A stretch of DNA of 64,000 bases from Hybos culiciformis (taxonomy: Eukaryota; Arthropoda; Insecta; Diptera; Hybotidae): the NCBI GenBank assembly GCA_964007475.1, contig OZ023274.1, forward strand, positions 54,765,678 to 54,829,677, read 5' to 3'. Of this stretch, positions 1 through 15,175 are shown in pieces (position 1 is the first letter of the stretch; each line of letters begins with the position of its first letter). A program made the position numbers and the translations under genes. The notes beneath the pieces are model-generated. The model ran no database searches. It was not told the DNA's origin and worked only from the letters and a program-made list of their open reading frames with translations.

Positions 1-438
1 AATTTTCCATACGAAATGAGAGCAATTTGTCATTTTCAAATAATTACATACTAAAAATAAACCTTCAATTCGAATTTTTTGAATAAAAATTTTCCAATAT
101 AATTTTTTTTAATTAATATAGTGGTTCTCAAAAAAACTCAACCGCGATATGGAAAACTCTTATCAATTTATTTTTAGGTCTAATGGTATTATGTTTGCAA
201 CACAATCGTATAGAATAACCTTCAACCTTATTATAAGATAGTAAACCTATTACAAAGTTTTCTTAAGAAACTCAACATCAAGTCATTAATTCTAGCTTAG
301 TCATTGAAAAACTCAGAAAAGATAGCCTTAATCAAAAATAAAATGATCCAAATTGTTATTGTTGTTCTTCAAATGAAAAGAGTTCTTAACTTAAGTGTCA
401 GCTCCCTATGAATTCAAGGAAAAATAGTCACGAATAAC

Positions 439-545
439 CTAATTTAGTTTAACCGGGGGTATAAAAATAATAAAATAGAAATTATATTTTTGTTTTTATT
501 TTAACTAAATTAAAAAGAAAAAAAAGGGTTTTTTTTTTAGCCAAA
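439..545 (+). repeat. Diverged direct repeat, copy 1
   Basis: Starting at TTAACCGGGGGT (near 449), about 75-100 bp match a second copy near 803-900. Shared blocks include AATAAAATRGAAATTATAT and AACTAAATTAAA. The offset is about 364 bp. The family is not recognised; the copies could be ends of an old element or an old tandem duplication. Confidence 0.55.
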
Positions 546-802
546 TTAATTGGTCGTCCAATTCTAATTAAACATTACGAACTTTTTTAAAAACGCAAAA
601 TATGGTAATCACAATAGAAAAACATAGCAATTATAATGAAAATACAATTCTAATACACAAACATATCTATACTTACAACAATGTAGTGTACTAATATTTT
701 CCAAAAAAAAAAAATTATTATTATTGTATAATTACAGATTTCGGGTTCATATGGTTTGTGGGTTATTTTTCAACAAAAAAAAAAAAACTAACATTTTATA
801 TA

Positions 803-900
803 TAATTTACATTAACCAGGGGTAAAAAATTAATAAAATGGAAATTATATTCCTTTTTTTATTCTAACTAAATTAAATGGAATTTTTTTCTAATCGAATT
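803..900 (+). repeat. Diverged direct repeat, copy 2
   Basis: TTAACCAGGGGTAAAAAATT begins at 813 and parallels copy 1 block by block through ATTCTAACTAAATTAAA, with mismatches and small gaps. It has the same orientation as copy 1. Confidence 0.55.
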
Positions 901-2313
901 ATATTATAAATAAAAATTAAATAAAATATAAGAACCACCATAATTTAAAGCAAACTCAAAATCATTAAACCTCGGAGGTATGGACGGACATTTTCCCAAT
1001 AGGATTGCTTAAAATATTTAATTACAATTTGATATTACATTTATCACTGAAAATACTGACAGAAAATACGAGCTCTCACAGTCCTAAACTAACATCCGAT
1101 AATCTTTGAAATCGACCGGCGAATGAATTTGGTTTAACCAATTTTCATTAATTTTTAAACTCGTTGTGGATGAATGTTTTGCGTTAAAATGTACTCAATC
1201 CTACAAAAAAACTAATTCGTATTAGTTATCCATGTAGGTTAAACTAACAATAAATAAATTTACATAAAATATTATTTAATCAAAAAAATCATAAAAATTT
1301 GTCATTTTATTTGATTTAATCACAAAAATAAAATTATACGAATTATTATTTATATATAAATTATACCCATATATTGTCAATATTTATAAGAATATACATA
1401 GTTTTGATATAAGAAAAAGTCCAAAAAACTAATTTACCACTCTTATAATTGAAATTAATTGTTTTGAAAGTTTTTAAAGTTTTAATTAAAAAAAAAAAAA
1501 TCAAAACTTAATCAATCACAAAATAAAATTATGAAAGAGTTTAACGTTATTGAAGAAACATTAAGCATACATATATAAATTTCTCATTCAACGTGTAGAG
1601 ATTTTTCTTTCAAAAATTTTTTTTTGTGAAATTATTTTCCCAGGCGTATTTCCCATAACTTTGAAATTAAAAATTAAAATAAAATCTAATGCTTTCAAAC
1701 TAATTAATTTTCAATAAAACTTTAACAAGGGAAATTCAAATAAAATTTTTTTTTAAATTGATTTATGTAGACTTTAATATACAAATTAATGTCGTGTTTA
1801 TTTACTATGCAGTAAGTTAAGGATATTCATATTAAGCTAAATGTAAATGATAATACGTATTACAATTAATATAGTTTCTTAATTTAGTTAGGTAACTAGA
1901 AATTACATATTTTTCATTATACGATAAGAATTATTTTTTATACCAAAATTACTTGAAATTTTATTTATTGAAATATTATTTTATTTTTTAAATTCGTTCT
2001 AATTCAAAATATTAAGTTTTTTCTCTGTATATGTTTTTTGGTTAAAAAAAATTAAAGCCACAATAATTTGAAAAAAAAATGTACACAAAGCTTAACCCTT
2101 TCTTCAGTTAAATAAGAGATCCATTAAGTTTATAATACTGATTTAATACTAGGAAACTTTTAACTTTATATTTTCGAATCTCATAAACACAAACAAAAAA
2201 AAATTATTTATGAAAATCCTTGTATTCTAAAAATAATAATGGCTATATTAAATCCTTTAAATTTCGTTTTTACAACATGTTGCCTGAAATTTTCTTTACA
2301 ATTGAAAACAAAG

Positions 2314-2340
2314 TACACATAATATTGACTATTATGTGTA
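2314..2340. repeat. Perfect 11-bp inverted repeat with 5-nt loop
   Basis: TACACATAATA (2314-2324) and TATTATGTGTA (2330-2340) are exact reverse complements around TTGAC. It is a short hairpin with no known role here. Confidence 0.75.
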
Positions 2341-5300
2341 TACAAAATATTGTAAAATAATGGTTTATAAAATATATTACTTATAAAATATATAGAAGCT
2401 TAAATTACCTGTTGTAATTATAGTAAATTCTATGTTTATTCAAAAAAAAACTTTTTTTTTGCCAAAAATATTAAGAGGTTGCCAAAAAATTTAATTTTAT
2501 TTCAAAATGAGAATATAACTACTGTTAACAAGAATATAAATTTGAACGTAAATTTTTAATAGTTTTTAAGTGGAGCTAATAAGTGTATTCTTGGAAATTC
2601 TTAACTTTATTGAAAAATGATGGTATAATACTCTTTCTTTAGATTTTCTAGTATTTTTTTTTCTGTTTATTTATAAGAAACTTAGTCTTGATATTTATTT
2701 CATTTAAAAAACTTTTTACTTTGGATAGAAATTGAACCCCATAACACATCTTCATAAAAGAAAATTTTCAAATATTTAATCTTTGTAAAGTTGTGCTTTT
2801 ATTTCTTCTTAAATTATATAAATACACATACTTGACTGTCATTTTAGAATAATTTTAACTAACTTATCTGCCCATCAAAATATTGAATGCACAGATTTCT
2901 ATCCATTTTTTTCTCTAAGTACTTTGAAGTTTGAAATTGATTTTTAACGTGATCATTAGGTCTATTAAATTACAAAAGAAAAGTCTATGTTCTGAGAAAT
3001 CTTTATTTTCATTTATTTAATCTTTTTGGATACATTCATTTTTTGTTTTTATATTAAAGGTCAGAAAATATTTTATGAAATTTTAATTAACAAGTTTTTG
3101 TTTAAAGTAGGATTGATATTTAGAAAAAATGTTTTTAATTCGTAAAATTATGGAATCTTGTTCTATTTATGTAAAATATTTTTATAAAAGAAGTACTTGC
3201 TTGGTAATAAAAACTCTAAAAAAAATATTATTCAGTCTTTTTTTTTTAATTTTGTGCAGACAGGGTTAAAATAGATTAATTTAACTATTTATTTCTAATT
3301 AACAAACTCTTTATTATTATCCGTAAAAAGTTGGAAAACTCTGTACAAGGAAAAAAACTTTCAGAAATGAGTTTTTCTTTACTTAATTAAGTTTCCTGAA
3401 AGGATGTCAAGTTAAAGATTCGAAATTTTTCTCCTTTTTTTTTTCGTCTAAAGGACAGGTGGATATTATTTATTATTCTTGTATAATGAAAATTACGTAA
3501 AAATTTTGTACAAAAATATTTACACAAATTCAACTAACACCTAAAGTTTCTATCATTTCATCCTTTTAATAATTTAATCTAAGTATTAAACATTGAAAAT
3601 GAAATATCCTGCTGAGAAAATTTATAAATATTTTTTTTTGTCCTGTTTAAAAATATATAATAATAATTTTTACGAAGATATCAAAAAAAAAATCAAGCAA
3701 ACCTTTTTTATACAGATGATCTGAAAAAATATTATGTTTTTTAATAATATATTCATCCAATAGAAAAAAAATAAAGAAAAGATAAATTTAAAACTAAAAT
3801 GAAAAGCAAAAAACCAAAATATTCTATTTTTATACGCTTAAATCCTTAGAGAATTTAATATTTTTCTTAAAGTTGCTATAACTCTGTTTGTGTTCTTTTA
3901 TCAAATGCGAACGAAAACTTAGTAAAGCGTTTATAAGAAAACTATATGCAGTGCAATGTGCTGCCAAAGCATAACAAAAACATACCTAAAGCTAAATAAT
4001 TTTGAGGGTCAGTACTCTGTAGGTTTCTTAATTAGGGTTGCTTATATTTTCTTCCAAACACTGAAAAAAATTCTCTGAATTATTAAGAATTAAAATCCGA
4101 ATTGGTAATTTTTGAATTGAAAGTGACAAATGTGTGATTGTCATAACTTTATTACCAGATCCACTAGAAAAAAGTTGAGAGAGTGATAGAAATTTTATAT
4201 AGACTATAGACTATAGTTTGATGCTTCACACTCACTAACTCACTAATTAAGTTTAAAAAAAAATTTATCATCATCATAATATGTGCCAGGGCATAAGAAG
4301 TAACCATTTTAATCTTTTGTGGAAGGCAATAAAAAAAAACATTCCTTCTCTAAAATATTTTTATTTTGCATTAAATTATATCATCAACTCAATACTAAAC
4401 TTTAGACGAGTTGCATTCTACGAATTTTGAAAATGCAATTCATATTTTAATGATTTTTATTCGAAAGTCTCATTAAAAATAATAATGCAAACTTATATAA
4501 AAAAAAAAAATTCCAACTATTTTATATCGTGGATACCTACTACATATTTTTTTATTTTGATTTTTTTTTTTCTTTAATTAACTTCTTTTAAAATAAAAAA
4601 ATAATTTTCACTTATTATACATACCTACCTACTTGTAAAATATTTATATGTTTTTATTTTTGTTTCCTTTATTTTTTTTATGACAGGCGTACATTTCAGT
4701 TATATAATTATGGCAAATTCAAGAGGGAAATTATCCTTATTTCTTTAAATTAAAATATTTTAATTTTCACTTTTTTAAACATTATATACATAAATACAAA
4801 ATCAAAAAAGACATATATGTATAATGAATAATTTAATGGTTCTTATTATTTGTTTCTATGTGAAAACTTATCATAATACGGAGTCAAGAAGAAAACAAAC
4901 CTTTTTCTGCAGAGTGAGCATACAATTTGAAATTGAAAGTATGTATTACATATATATATTAATGAAAAATTTAAGAAATGGTAGATTAAACTAAAGCGTT
5001 CTATGGCAAATTAACGATTAAGAATGCACTAAAGTTGTCGATTTCTTTTTAACTACACTATTATCTTTTATTCAATAATTGAGTCCAAAAATAGTTAATT
5101 TGGGCAATCCAGTTTTTTTTAAACATAAAAATGCAAACGTATCATCAGAATAAAAATATAAAATTATTTTTTCCTTATTTATAATTCAACAATACAAAAA
5201 AAAAATAATTAAGTATAAATTTTTGATTTTACATTTATTTAGTGGTTTTTAATAATTTCATTAGTTATGTAATGTATAAGTATGTATTTAATATTTAATG

Positions 5301-8300
5301 GTCATTTCAAAATAATCGTATTAAAATTATTCTTTTCATCAAAAAAAAAACAGTTCATGTTGTTTTTTATGTATTCACATAATTCGTCGACCCATAATTA
5401 CATTGTCATGAAATTTACAAAAATGAGTTCATAGTTTTTTTTTAATTCGTGCAGCCCTTTCAAAGTGCCTGATCCTCGCAGCTGTACCTTTAATAGTTTA
5501 CATGATACTCAGTGTCGATTACGTCGTAAAACAAAAAGATTAAATATTATAATGTCGCAACTTACACAGTAGAGATGTCGTTTACGAAACAATTTTGTAT
5601 AAAATTTTATAAAAACAATTATAATGTCCTCAAAACTTTAACGTCGGAAACTTACTTTTTGTACTTAAGATAGTCGTCGAATTTATATTTTTTAACTTTG
5701 AAATAGAATTTATAAATATGTATATGAAACGTCGAAAAAGGTATTTCATTAATCAAAATTGTACTATGATTTAAAACATATTCTATATTATTTAACATAA
5801 CATATAAGATTTGCTCGTTTATTGAAAAATATCAAAAATTTTGATTTCTTTAAGAATTACAAGCCTCCGAATTATATGTCTATCGAATTATTGCATATAT
5901 AAATTTCAAAAGCCGTTATTGTACAGAAATCTCATTTAAAGTTGCCTTTATTTTAATTTTTTATTTTTTATTCACATAAATAATATTATTTTAAGAATTA
6001 TATTGAATTATGTATGCTTTTGTCATTTCATTTGAATAGAAATTTATATTAAATATCCACAAAAAATAATCAAAATTTATAAATTTTTGTCAGAAATGAG
6101 ATTTCCTTTACAAGCAACAAAATCAGAGTGTTTAATTTCTCCCTAACATAATAATGAATATAGAAAAACAACCAAACACAATTTTTAAATGCAAAGTTCA
6201 ATATTAGAAACAGAAAATAATAACTTTGCATTCTAAAATTTAATGAACTTTTATTTAAAAGAATATTAATATTTTAAATCAATACTTGAGGTGCTATCTA
6301 TGAATAAAATATTCAGTTCATCATGGTGTTGCTATAATATTAAAATATACTAGGTAGCATAAAACTTCTTTAAGCCAAAAGGGCTTACAATGCGCAGACA
6401 AGCATTTTTCACAATAACAATTTGAAGAATACCACTTTTGCAAAAGGTTGAAATGAACCATAAAAACAATTTCAAGACCAGATATCCCGAAATATACGAA
6501 AGAAACTTAAAAAATATTTCAATCAAAACATTAATAATAAATTTTGTATATAAAATTTAAAATATTTACCTTTTTAATAAACTCAGAAATTTTTTTAAGG
6601 ATTTTTAATTCTTTTTTTCTTTTTTTGTTTTATTTTTAGTTATTTTTTTGTATTATTTAAAATTTTTTCTTCATTTTAATAAATCACATCAGGAAAAATA
6701 ATTTTTTCATTATTACTTATATATTTTCAATAATTATATTTTAAATAATTTTTAATTAAAAAAAATAGAGAAAATTTTTGAATTTAAAATATACTCAATT
6801 GAAAATTCAATTTCGTTTTACTATTTACTATAATAATAATTCTATATAGATTTTCTTTGGAATTTTCTTTTATGTATAATATCATTCAATATTATGTTAG
6901 TGATATGTCATTTTTTAAATAAATATATTGTAGGTATATAATGGAATATAATAATAATTTATTTGGTTTTGTTATACATTCAAAAAACAACACTCTGTTA
7001 GAAAATATTATTTTGATAAATTTAATGATTTAATAAAAAATAAGATAAAATATTGTACATACGAGTATGTGCAGTTATTTATTTATTTTCATTTTATTAA
7101 ATGAAAAAGAAAATTTTTATTTTCTAATATTATATTATTTACAAAATTTCAATTTTTCATTTAGTACTATCACTTTATGTATGTATATATATTTATTTTT
7201 TACTATAATATTTTACTATATATGAATGAATGTATTTTTTTTAATATATTTCTACATTATTATTGTTATTTTTTATATTTGAAAACAAAAAGTATATTGA
7301 TTTTCATATTTTCATTATATATTTCCATTTTCTTATTTATTTACTTATTTTACTTATTTTTTTTTTTATCTGTATATATACAGTATTGAGTTTATTATTT
7401 TATTTATTATTTAAAATTTAAATTTTTTATAAATAAAAAATTGGAAAAAAAATGAAAAATAAAAATGTTCATAATCTAATTTTTTTTTTATTCTGAAATT
7501 GGAAAAATATATAATGTAAAAAAAAAAAATTATTAAATTTACTATGTAAATAAAAACAAAATAAAAGTAATGAAATTTTATTTTGCATATTTTAAGACGT
7601 ATTATGCGTACATTATATTTTAATGCATTTATTATATTTAAGAAAAAGTTTTTTCAAAAGAAATATAATTATTTTGGTCCATTAGAAAAAAAAAATTGTT
7701 TTTATTGGTTTATCTGGAATTATGTACTTAAATTATGAGAATAACATTTTTTCTAAGTGTACAGGTGTAATTTTAAGGAATTATCAACTTTAATTTAATA
7801 CACCTTCTTTAATTTATCAACTTTCAGTACGTGTAGTGTAGAAATTTAAATGTCTGAAACAATGGCACAAAATTATCTAATACCATGGTTTTTTCAAAAC
7901 AACATCTGAAGCTTCATTTGAGAAAAATTATTACGTTGTTTCAAAAAATCGGAAAAATCAAATGCTGCAGGGAAACGCTAAATTAACACGAAATTCTACT
8001 CTGGATTTTTGTTGGTGACATCATCAATACCATATTATGATATGTTTTGAAAGACAATAATTAAAATGTATGTGATGATTGTGCTGTTAATATAATCTAG
8101 AAAGAAACTTATAATCCAAAATTATCGAAAAGAAAAGAATTCCCTTTATTCTCTTTATATGTTTAACATTTGTTAATACCGTGATAATTTTTAACTTGAT
8201 TACAACTTTTTCATTACAATATGGTAAATGAAAAATGTGTTTATATAATGTGAAATATATATATTCTATTCTAGGAAAATCGCTTTAGTCAATTAATAGG

Positions 8301-11300
8301 AGTTCCCGTGTATGCGACGACGACATTTCAAACCACCCTCATTATTGCATTTTATTATAAAAATTATAAAAAATTTATGAAAACAAAACCTTGAACCATA
8401 TAATAAAAGTTATTTCATATTAAATATGTATGAAAAATACATTTATATGTATTAAGGATCTACTTTTTATAAATTCATAATTACATTATACATATTATAG
8501 TAATTTTTTATTTTTTATTTTAAATTAAATAAAATGTACAATAATATTCTGAGAAAAGCTTAAAATATTTCTGAAAAAAAAAATCTTAGTAATAAAATAA
8601 TTTTCATTATGATATCATAATTATTCTTTTGTTCAAAATATATGAGCATGCATGTATAATAATGCATAGTTTAGTATAGTAGATATATGAACATATTTTT
8701 AAATTTGTTTATTAATAAATCGTGTCATTTTGTTATAAACTTTTTATTAATGGAAATTCCCAAAAAAATTAAATGAATTTTTAATTTATTCATTTTGAAT
8801 GTTTGGCAATAATAAGCTTGACAAGAATATAAATGTATTTTTAGGATTTGCCAATACTATTTATATATGTATTTTTATTTTCTTTCAGGAAAACCCGCGG
8901 AAAATCCTATTTTTATTTTTTTAATTCAAACAAGACTTTTTTTTTGTGCAATGTACAATAATTAATAATAAAAAAATTTAATTGTAAATAATTGAAAAAA
9001 ATTAAAAATTATATCATTCTTTATTTATGAAAATGGAATGCAAAATATTATTATATTTTTTTATTAAAAGAAAACATAACAATATAAAAAGATTATTCTC
9101 CAACTTGAGGAAGAAAAAATATTTATTACACTCATAAATAAAAATGAAATTCTGAATTTTATTATGCAATGGCTTCGCCATAAACAAAACTATTAAGTCT
9201 TTTTAAGTCTTTTTTAAGTAATAATAATTTTTTTTTAAACATTTACATATTTCTTAATGTTATAATGATTTTTTTTTATAACAAAAAAAATAAAAATACA
9301 TATTTGGATTGGTCGATTGGTTTTTTAGACAATAAAGCTCGTTGTATACCGCCAAAACTGCTTAATTAGATCAGCAGTGGCTTGATGTTTATTTATTTTC
9401 GCGGTTTCTCATCTTTTACTGGAAAATTTCATTTTGACTTAAAATTTTTAAATTTCTCATTCTAAATTCTTTGTGAATGAATTATAAGGAAATTTATTCT
9501 TTTTTTTTAATGAATTACGTATATATTTAGGTTCAAGACTTAAGAGGTGAATATTTTTCAATTTAATATTTTAATTTTTAACTATATTCTTTTTTTTCTG
9601 GTTTTTTTTTCTGAATTTTCATAAAAAAGAAAAAACAATATTATTCAATTTTATGAATTTGTATGTTAACTAACCCATTTAATTTTAATGAAAATTTTCA
9701 CTATCTCGAACTATGTTTATTCTATTTTATGTTAAAAAAAAAACATCTTTTTCCACATAAAAAAAATTTTTTTTTTACCTATGAAAGCAAACGCAGTATC
9801 TAATAAAAGAAGAGGAAATTCCGGAAAATTAACATGAAGCATAAGAAAAAAAATAACAAGTAAAACTTTCATAATGTTTTCCATATTTTGTAAAGATAAA
9901 ACCTTTTGGAAATATTTATGTATACGCTAAAGACTTTTTTTTTTTTGTTTTTTTTTGTTAATATTAAAATTATATTCTATTTTTGTACGCATAGGAAAAA
10001 CCATATCTTTACCTTAACGATTTTCTTCTTTTATTTTCTTTTTTCACCCTTCATGTCGCAAAAAATTGATCGAATTGACAAAAATAGAAACCATATATGC
10101 AACTGAACATTCATAGTCTGGAAAATTATACAGAAATTGATATATATTCAGGATAAATATAGTAAATAACCATTAACTTATTTATTATCCTTTCTTTTTT
10201 TTTTTCTGAAGAATAAAATAATTTGCCAGAAATTTGAAACCTTTAAGGATGACCTTAAGCTAAATTTATATAATTCTTCCTTTTTGTTTTACAGACAATA
10301 AAATAAAAATGTTTATTGAACCAATCGATTGACATTTATTCATAATAATTTATGTGAAATATTATACAAATATGTTTATTTGTATGTTTGGAAAGTATTG
10401 GTATGGACTTTTCCTTAAATTTTATTTTTTTTCGCCCCTTTCCCATCAAAGAAAAAAACTTTCTGTCTGTCCATTCACAGCAAAATACTTATAAAAATTT
10501 TAATAAACTAACGCAATCATATCAATAATAGATTACCACTTGCCGGATTCCGAAGGCCTCAAGAAGGAATATTATTTAAATCTATAATTCACATTTCGGT
10601 TGTGGAAACCTAAAAAAAGATTTATCATCACCATTTTGACAAGGAACTAAGACTGGGGACTGCAAAATTGTGAAACAAAGAACAAAAACTGTTGGAAGTG
10701 TTTTAAAATATCCAAATTTAGGTTCCTTTTAACTAATTCCTGAAGCATTCAAATCATAAATCACTTTCTTAATATTTGGATACCATATCGAATTTGTTTT
10801 TCACACGAGTTTTTGCTTTCACAATTATTAAATTTTTATAAATATAGAATTAAAGATGAAACAGCAAAAGAGCTTTAAAAAATTTTTACCCACATTTTAT
10901 TATTGGGATTAAGAATTGGATTTACGAAAGAGAAAAAATGGAATTATAACTTCTTTTTTTTTGGATCATAATAAAGTTGGGATGATTATTCTATACAGTA
11001 GATGTCCTTAATATATTAAGAAAATTTTAGGTTAGTTTTCTTGCAAAAAAAAAAAAAATTCTTTTAGTTTTTTTTGACAAAATTTATTGAAAAATTTATT
11101 TTTCCCTTATTAACATTAAATTTCTTAATACATTTTATTTTATTTTAATTATATTTATGATAATAAATAAATATTATGTTTGTCATTTTGAAATATAAAG
11201 CTTGTTTAACAGTTTTGTAAGTTTTAGATCGTTACCCAAAGCTAATGTGTTATTTTATTCTTTCATACCGTATTTAATTAAAATATAACTCTATGGTCTT

Positions 11301-13403
11301 TGGAGATAATAATTCGCTAGCTTCAATTTGTACTTTAGACTATATCTCATAATCGCCTAAATAATCGTCATAAATTTAAATTTTGTATGAAACAAAAAGT
11401 TACGTCCAGGCTTCCTTCAATTATTTACATTGTCGTGTCAATAATTCGAAAATAGCAGGAAAATTATTTATATCTATCAATTTTCAAGCCAAGCTACTAC
11501 ATTGGGAACCACTAATCCTAATTCTCTAAAATATAAACTCTGAATTTTATAACAAAAAAATACGGAAAACAATTTTTCTTTGTTTTATAAAATCATGGGA
11601 AATGTCAACAAATTGGTAAATCTTTTTATTAAATAAGTAAATAAAAAAAAATAAAAATAAAAATATTAATAAAAGAGAGAGAATAAAAGGAAATGTAAAA
11701 GCTTTTCTTTTTTTTTTTTATTGAATAAAAGAAAATTTCAAAGAAAGAATAAAGAAAATTATGTATTATTTTTTTTTTACCAGAAGTAAAGGTATAAAAA
11801 AGCTGCAAACATATAATATTTTCTTTTGTGTGCAATTTTATTTTTTCTGGTAGATTTGTCAACAAAATACGTATGTAATGGAGCAATTTTACGTCACTTT
11901 TAAGTATGTATATACAGAGGCAAAACTTTCATGTGAAATGTCTAAAAATAATTTTTTTATTTCCCATTTTAATAAAAGAACAAAAATAAAAATCCATGAA
12001 ACTATATATATATTTGTAATTCTCAACCGAAATATTATAGTTATTATAGATAAAAAGTTATATGTTTTGGTATGATTTCTATCAGTCCTTTTGACTTATA
12101 AAATCTACAAACTACTTTTTTTAATTACATCTGAAGCAGAATATTCCTTTGAATTTTCATTCTTTCAAAATTAATAAATTTCGTAAAATTTATTCATCAT
12201 TTTTGCAAATTTAAAAAATATGCATAACAGTTTTTCTTTTTAATAATTTTAATTTAAAATCCCGCCAAAAATAATATATAGGTACTTTATATTTCCCTCA
12301 TGCAATGTATCCATAAATTTTATGCGATATACGATTTTAAAGTGAACATTTACATTTTATTTTTAAGATGATTTTTATGAAATTTTTTATGAAAAAAATA
12401 AAGAACTTTTTTCTTTATTTAAAAAATATTTAACATAAAAATTTATTCACTAAACTTGTGTTGTTAAAGACATTATCTACATAATTTTTATTTGTAAATA
12501 AATTTTATTGAACAAAAAAAAAACAGAAAAAAGAAATTTTCTTTTTATTGCGTGTGTTTTATCACGCAAATATTATGTTTTGACATAACAATGAAAATTC
12601 GTGGTATTTGAATATATATTATAATGTTCTTGAAAGCAGAAAAAAAAAAATTAAAATAGTTGTCTGTTGTTGTTTGGGTGTTTCCAAAATACAGAAAACA
12701 AAAAAAGCATTATCATTTTTAAAAGTAAAAGTAATTCACACTAGTCTAAAAAAGTTCTTTATTTTCATTCCTGTATAAAATATTTTTTATTATTTTCTAA
12801 TTTCCAGGGTATCCTGCTCTCAATTGAATAATAAAAAAATTTTGTATGAACACTTTTGACAAATCAATTGACGATTCAGCAATGGAAAAAATTTTGTATA
12901 AATTAAAAACGCTTGAAATTAGTTTAAGTAATAAAAAAATTAAATTAATTTTTGATTACTTATTAAAGTAATTCGAAAAAGAAACAAGAAATTTATTGTA
13001 GATAATCATACGTCGTTGCATAATTTTCTTAACTTCTCTTAATTTAATAATTCTTACGTTGAATAAATTCTAGAAAACAGAATACTAAACTTCACTATTA
13101 TTTTCCAAACTTTAATTTTTTTGCGAATAAAATAATACGAAGACTCTCTGTTATTTGCAAACATTTTACCAAAGAGCTTTTAACGTCATCAAATAAATAT
13201 CTAATAAATTAACTTAATGGAATAGATAAATTTTGTAATTTTTGTATTTATTTTTTTTTGTTTTGTGTACATACGAAAATTAATGAAGTATTTCAAATAC
13301 GTATTGGTGAATTAAGGAGCCTAAATAACAATGATTTCATAAATTTGTCTTTTTGTTCATTTATATATAAATATATAATATATATATGTACATACACACA
13401 ATA

Positions 13404-13451
13404 TTATAGTCATACATGGTTTAGTTATAGTCATGATTTAGTTATAGTCAT
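13404..13451 (+). repeat. Short tandem repeat, 17-bp period
   Basis: TTTAGTTATAGTCAT occurs at 13420-13434 and again at 13437-13451. A partial copy (TTATAGTCATACAT) precedes it, giving about 2.7 copies. Confidence 0.7.
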
Positions 13452-15152
13452 TCAACCAAAATATTAAGTGCGTCTAAAATAATTAAAGTCTATAATTTTT
13501 AGTCACGTAAAACTCTAAAAAAAAAAGTACATATATAATATACCATTGTTCTATATGCATAACAATTTTTTTTACTTATGTACCCCTAAGACAAACATAG
13601 AATTAAACGTATGTATGTAATAGATGAGTTTACTTATATGTTTATAATATTAAAAGACTAATCTTTTTTTTATTTGAGACAACTATAAAGAAAAATGTTA
13701 TTATTCAGCATAACATTGATATATTATATGTATATGTATATCCACTTACGTTATAAATGTAAGTATAAAAATTTAAAATTTCTATAAATTTTATATGAAA
13801 ATTATTTAGATTCTAGTCTAAATAACTAAAAAAGTATTCGAAAATTCTTTAAATCAGGAATAATAAAAAATCTCTTTATATTAATTATTTTTCTAAAATT
13901 CTGAAATTCTGATTGCAATTATCTGTAATATCCCATTTTTCAATGCAAAAAAAACCATAAAATATTTTTATTAAAACCATAAAATAAACAAAACATTAAT
14001 CTCATAAGTAAATATTTGAAAAAAAAAAATTCCTAAATTAAAGTTAATAATCCTCTTATAAAACAAACTAACAATTTCTTCATTTTTGGTCAAATAAAAT
14101 TCCCTCCTAAACCATTTAAAAAAAATGTGCATAAAAATAATTTTATTGATTTTAATGCCAATTCTAACCACTAATAAAAAATACTTCAATAATATACATA
14201 TAGAAATACCTATAAAATTGTTGACATAATGTATTTATATTTATGTAATCAAACATTTTATTTTTTATTCTCAAATATTGAACTAAATTATACCTATCTC
14301 TGCAATAAATTGTTATTTTGATAAATCTTTTTTAATTTAAAAATATACGTTCAGGTATAGGCTACATAGGCAGAGGGAGTTTTCTATATTTTTCAATTTT
14401 CCATTTAATTTCATTTAAACAAACTGTACTACATTCCCTTTCCAATGTAATATAAATAAAAAAGTTTGTAAATATTATCAAAATTACTAAATAATAATAA
14501 TAATTTGTCAATATTTTTTCTTTATTTTTCAGTAAAAATTCAGAAAATCGCTATCACTCATATATTTATGTATTTATATAATTATATAAGTTATGTTATA
14601 ATACACTATACTACTGTTTGTGAATTTTATTTTATTAACATTAAATTTTTTATTTTTTTTTATTATTATTATTATTGGAAAAATATAAAATCGATAATTA
14701 AAATATGCCGCTTATAAGTAAAAACCTTCATAAATATTAAAAAAGAAATCATAATTTCATAGGTTTTATTATACATAATAAATAATGTTTGAAAGGTTGA
14801 AACTCTTTAATATTTAGTTGGCCAATAAGATGATCAAATAAAAAATCTTTATTGACGATTTATTAATTAATTAAAATAACCTTAAAATTGAAAAAAAAAA
14901 AAAAAAGTAAAATTAACAATGTCAATAATAATGCCTTCCCTAAAGAATTGACTGCGATATAATTTTAATATAGTGAAAAAGAGTTAAAAAATTCTTTAGA
15001 CTAAATGCTCTCTAATTCAAATGCTAAAACAAAAATGTAAATAATAAACGATTAGCCACTTAATACAGTTGATAAGCTTCAATTAGCTAAACTCTGTAAA
15101 ATTATTAATATTATTTCTAGTTATTAAGGAACTATTGTAATAATAACGAATT

Positions 15153-15175
15153 AATAAATAAATAAATAAATAAAT
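15153..15175 (+). repeat. (AAAT)n microsatellite
   Basis: There are nearly six uninterrupted AAAT units. Similar ATTT runs occur near 30685 and 31835. Confidence 0.85.
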
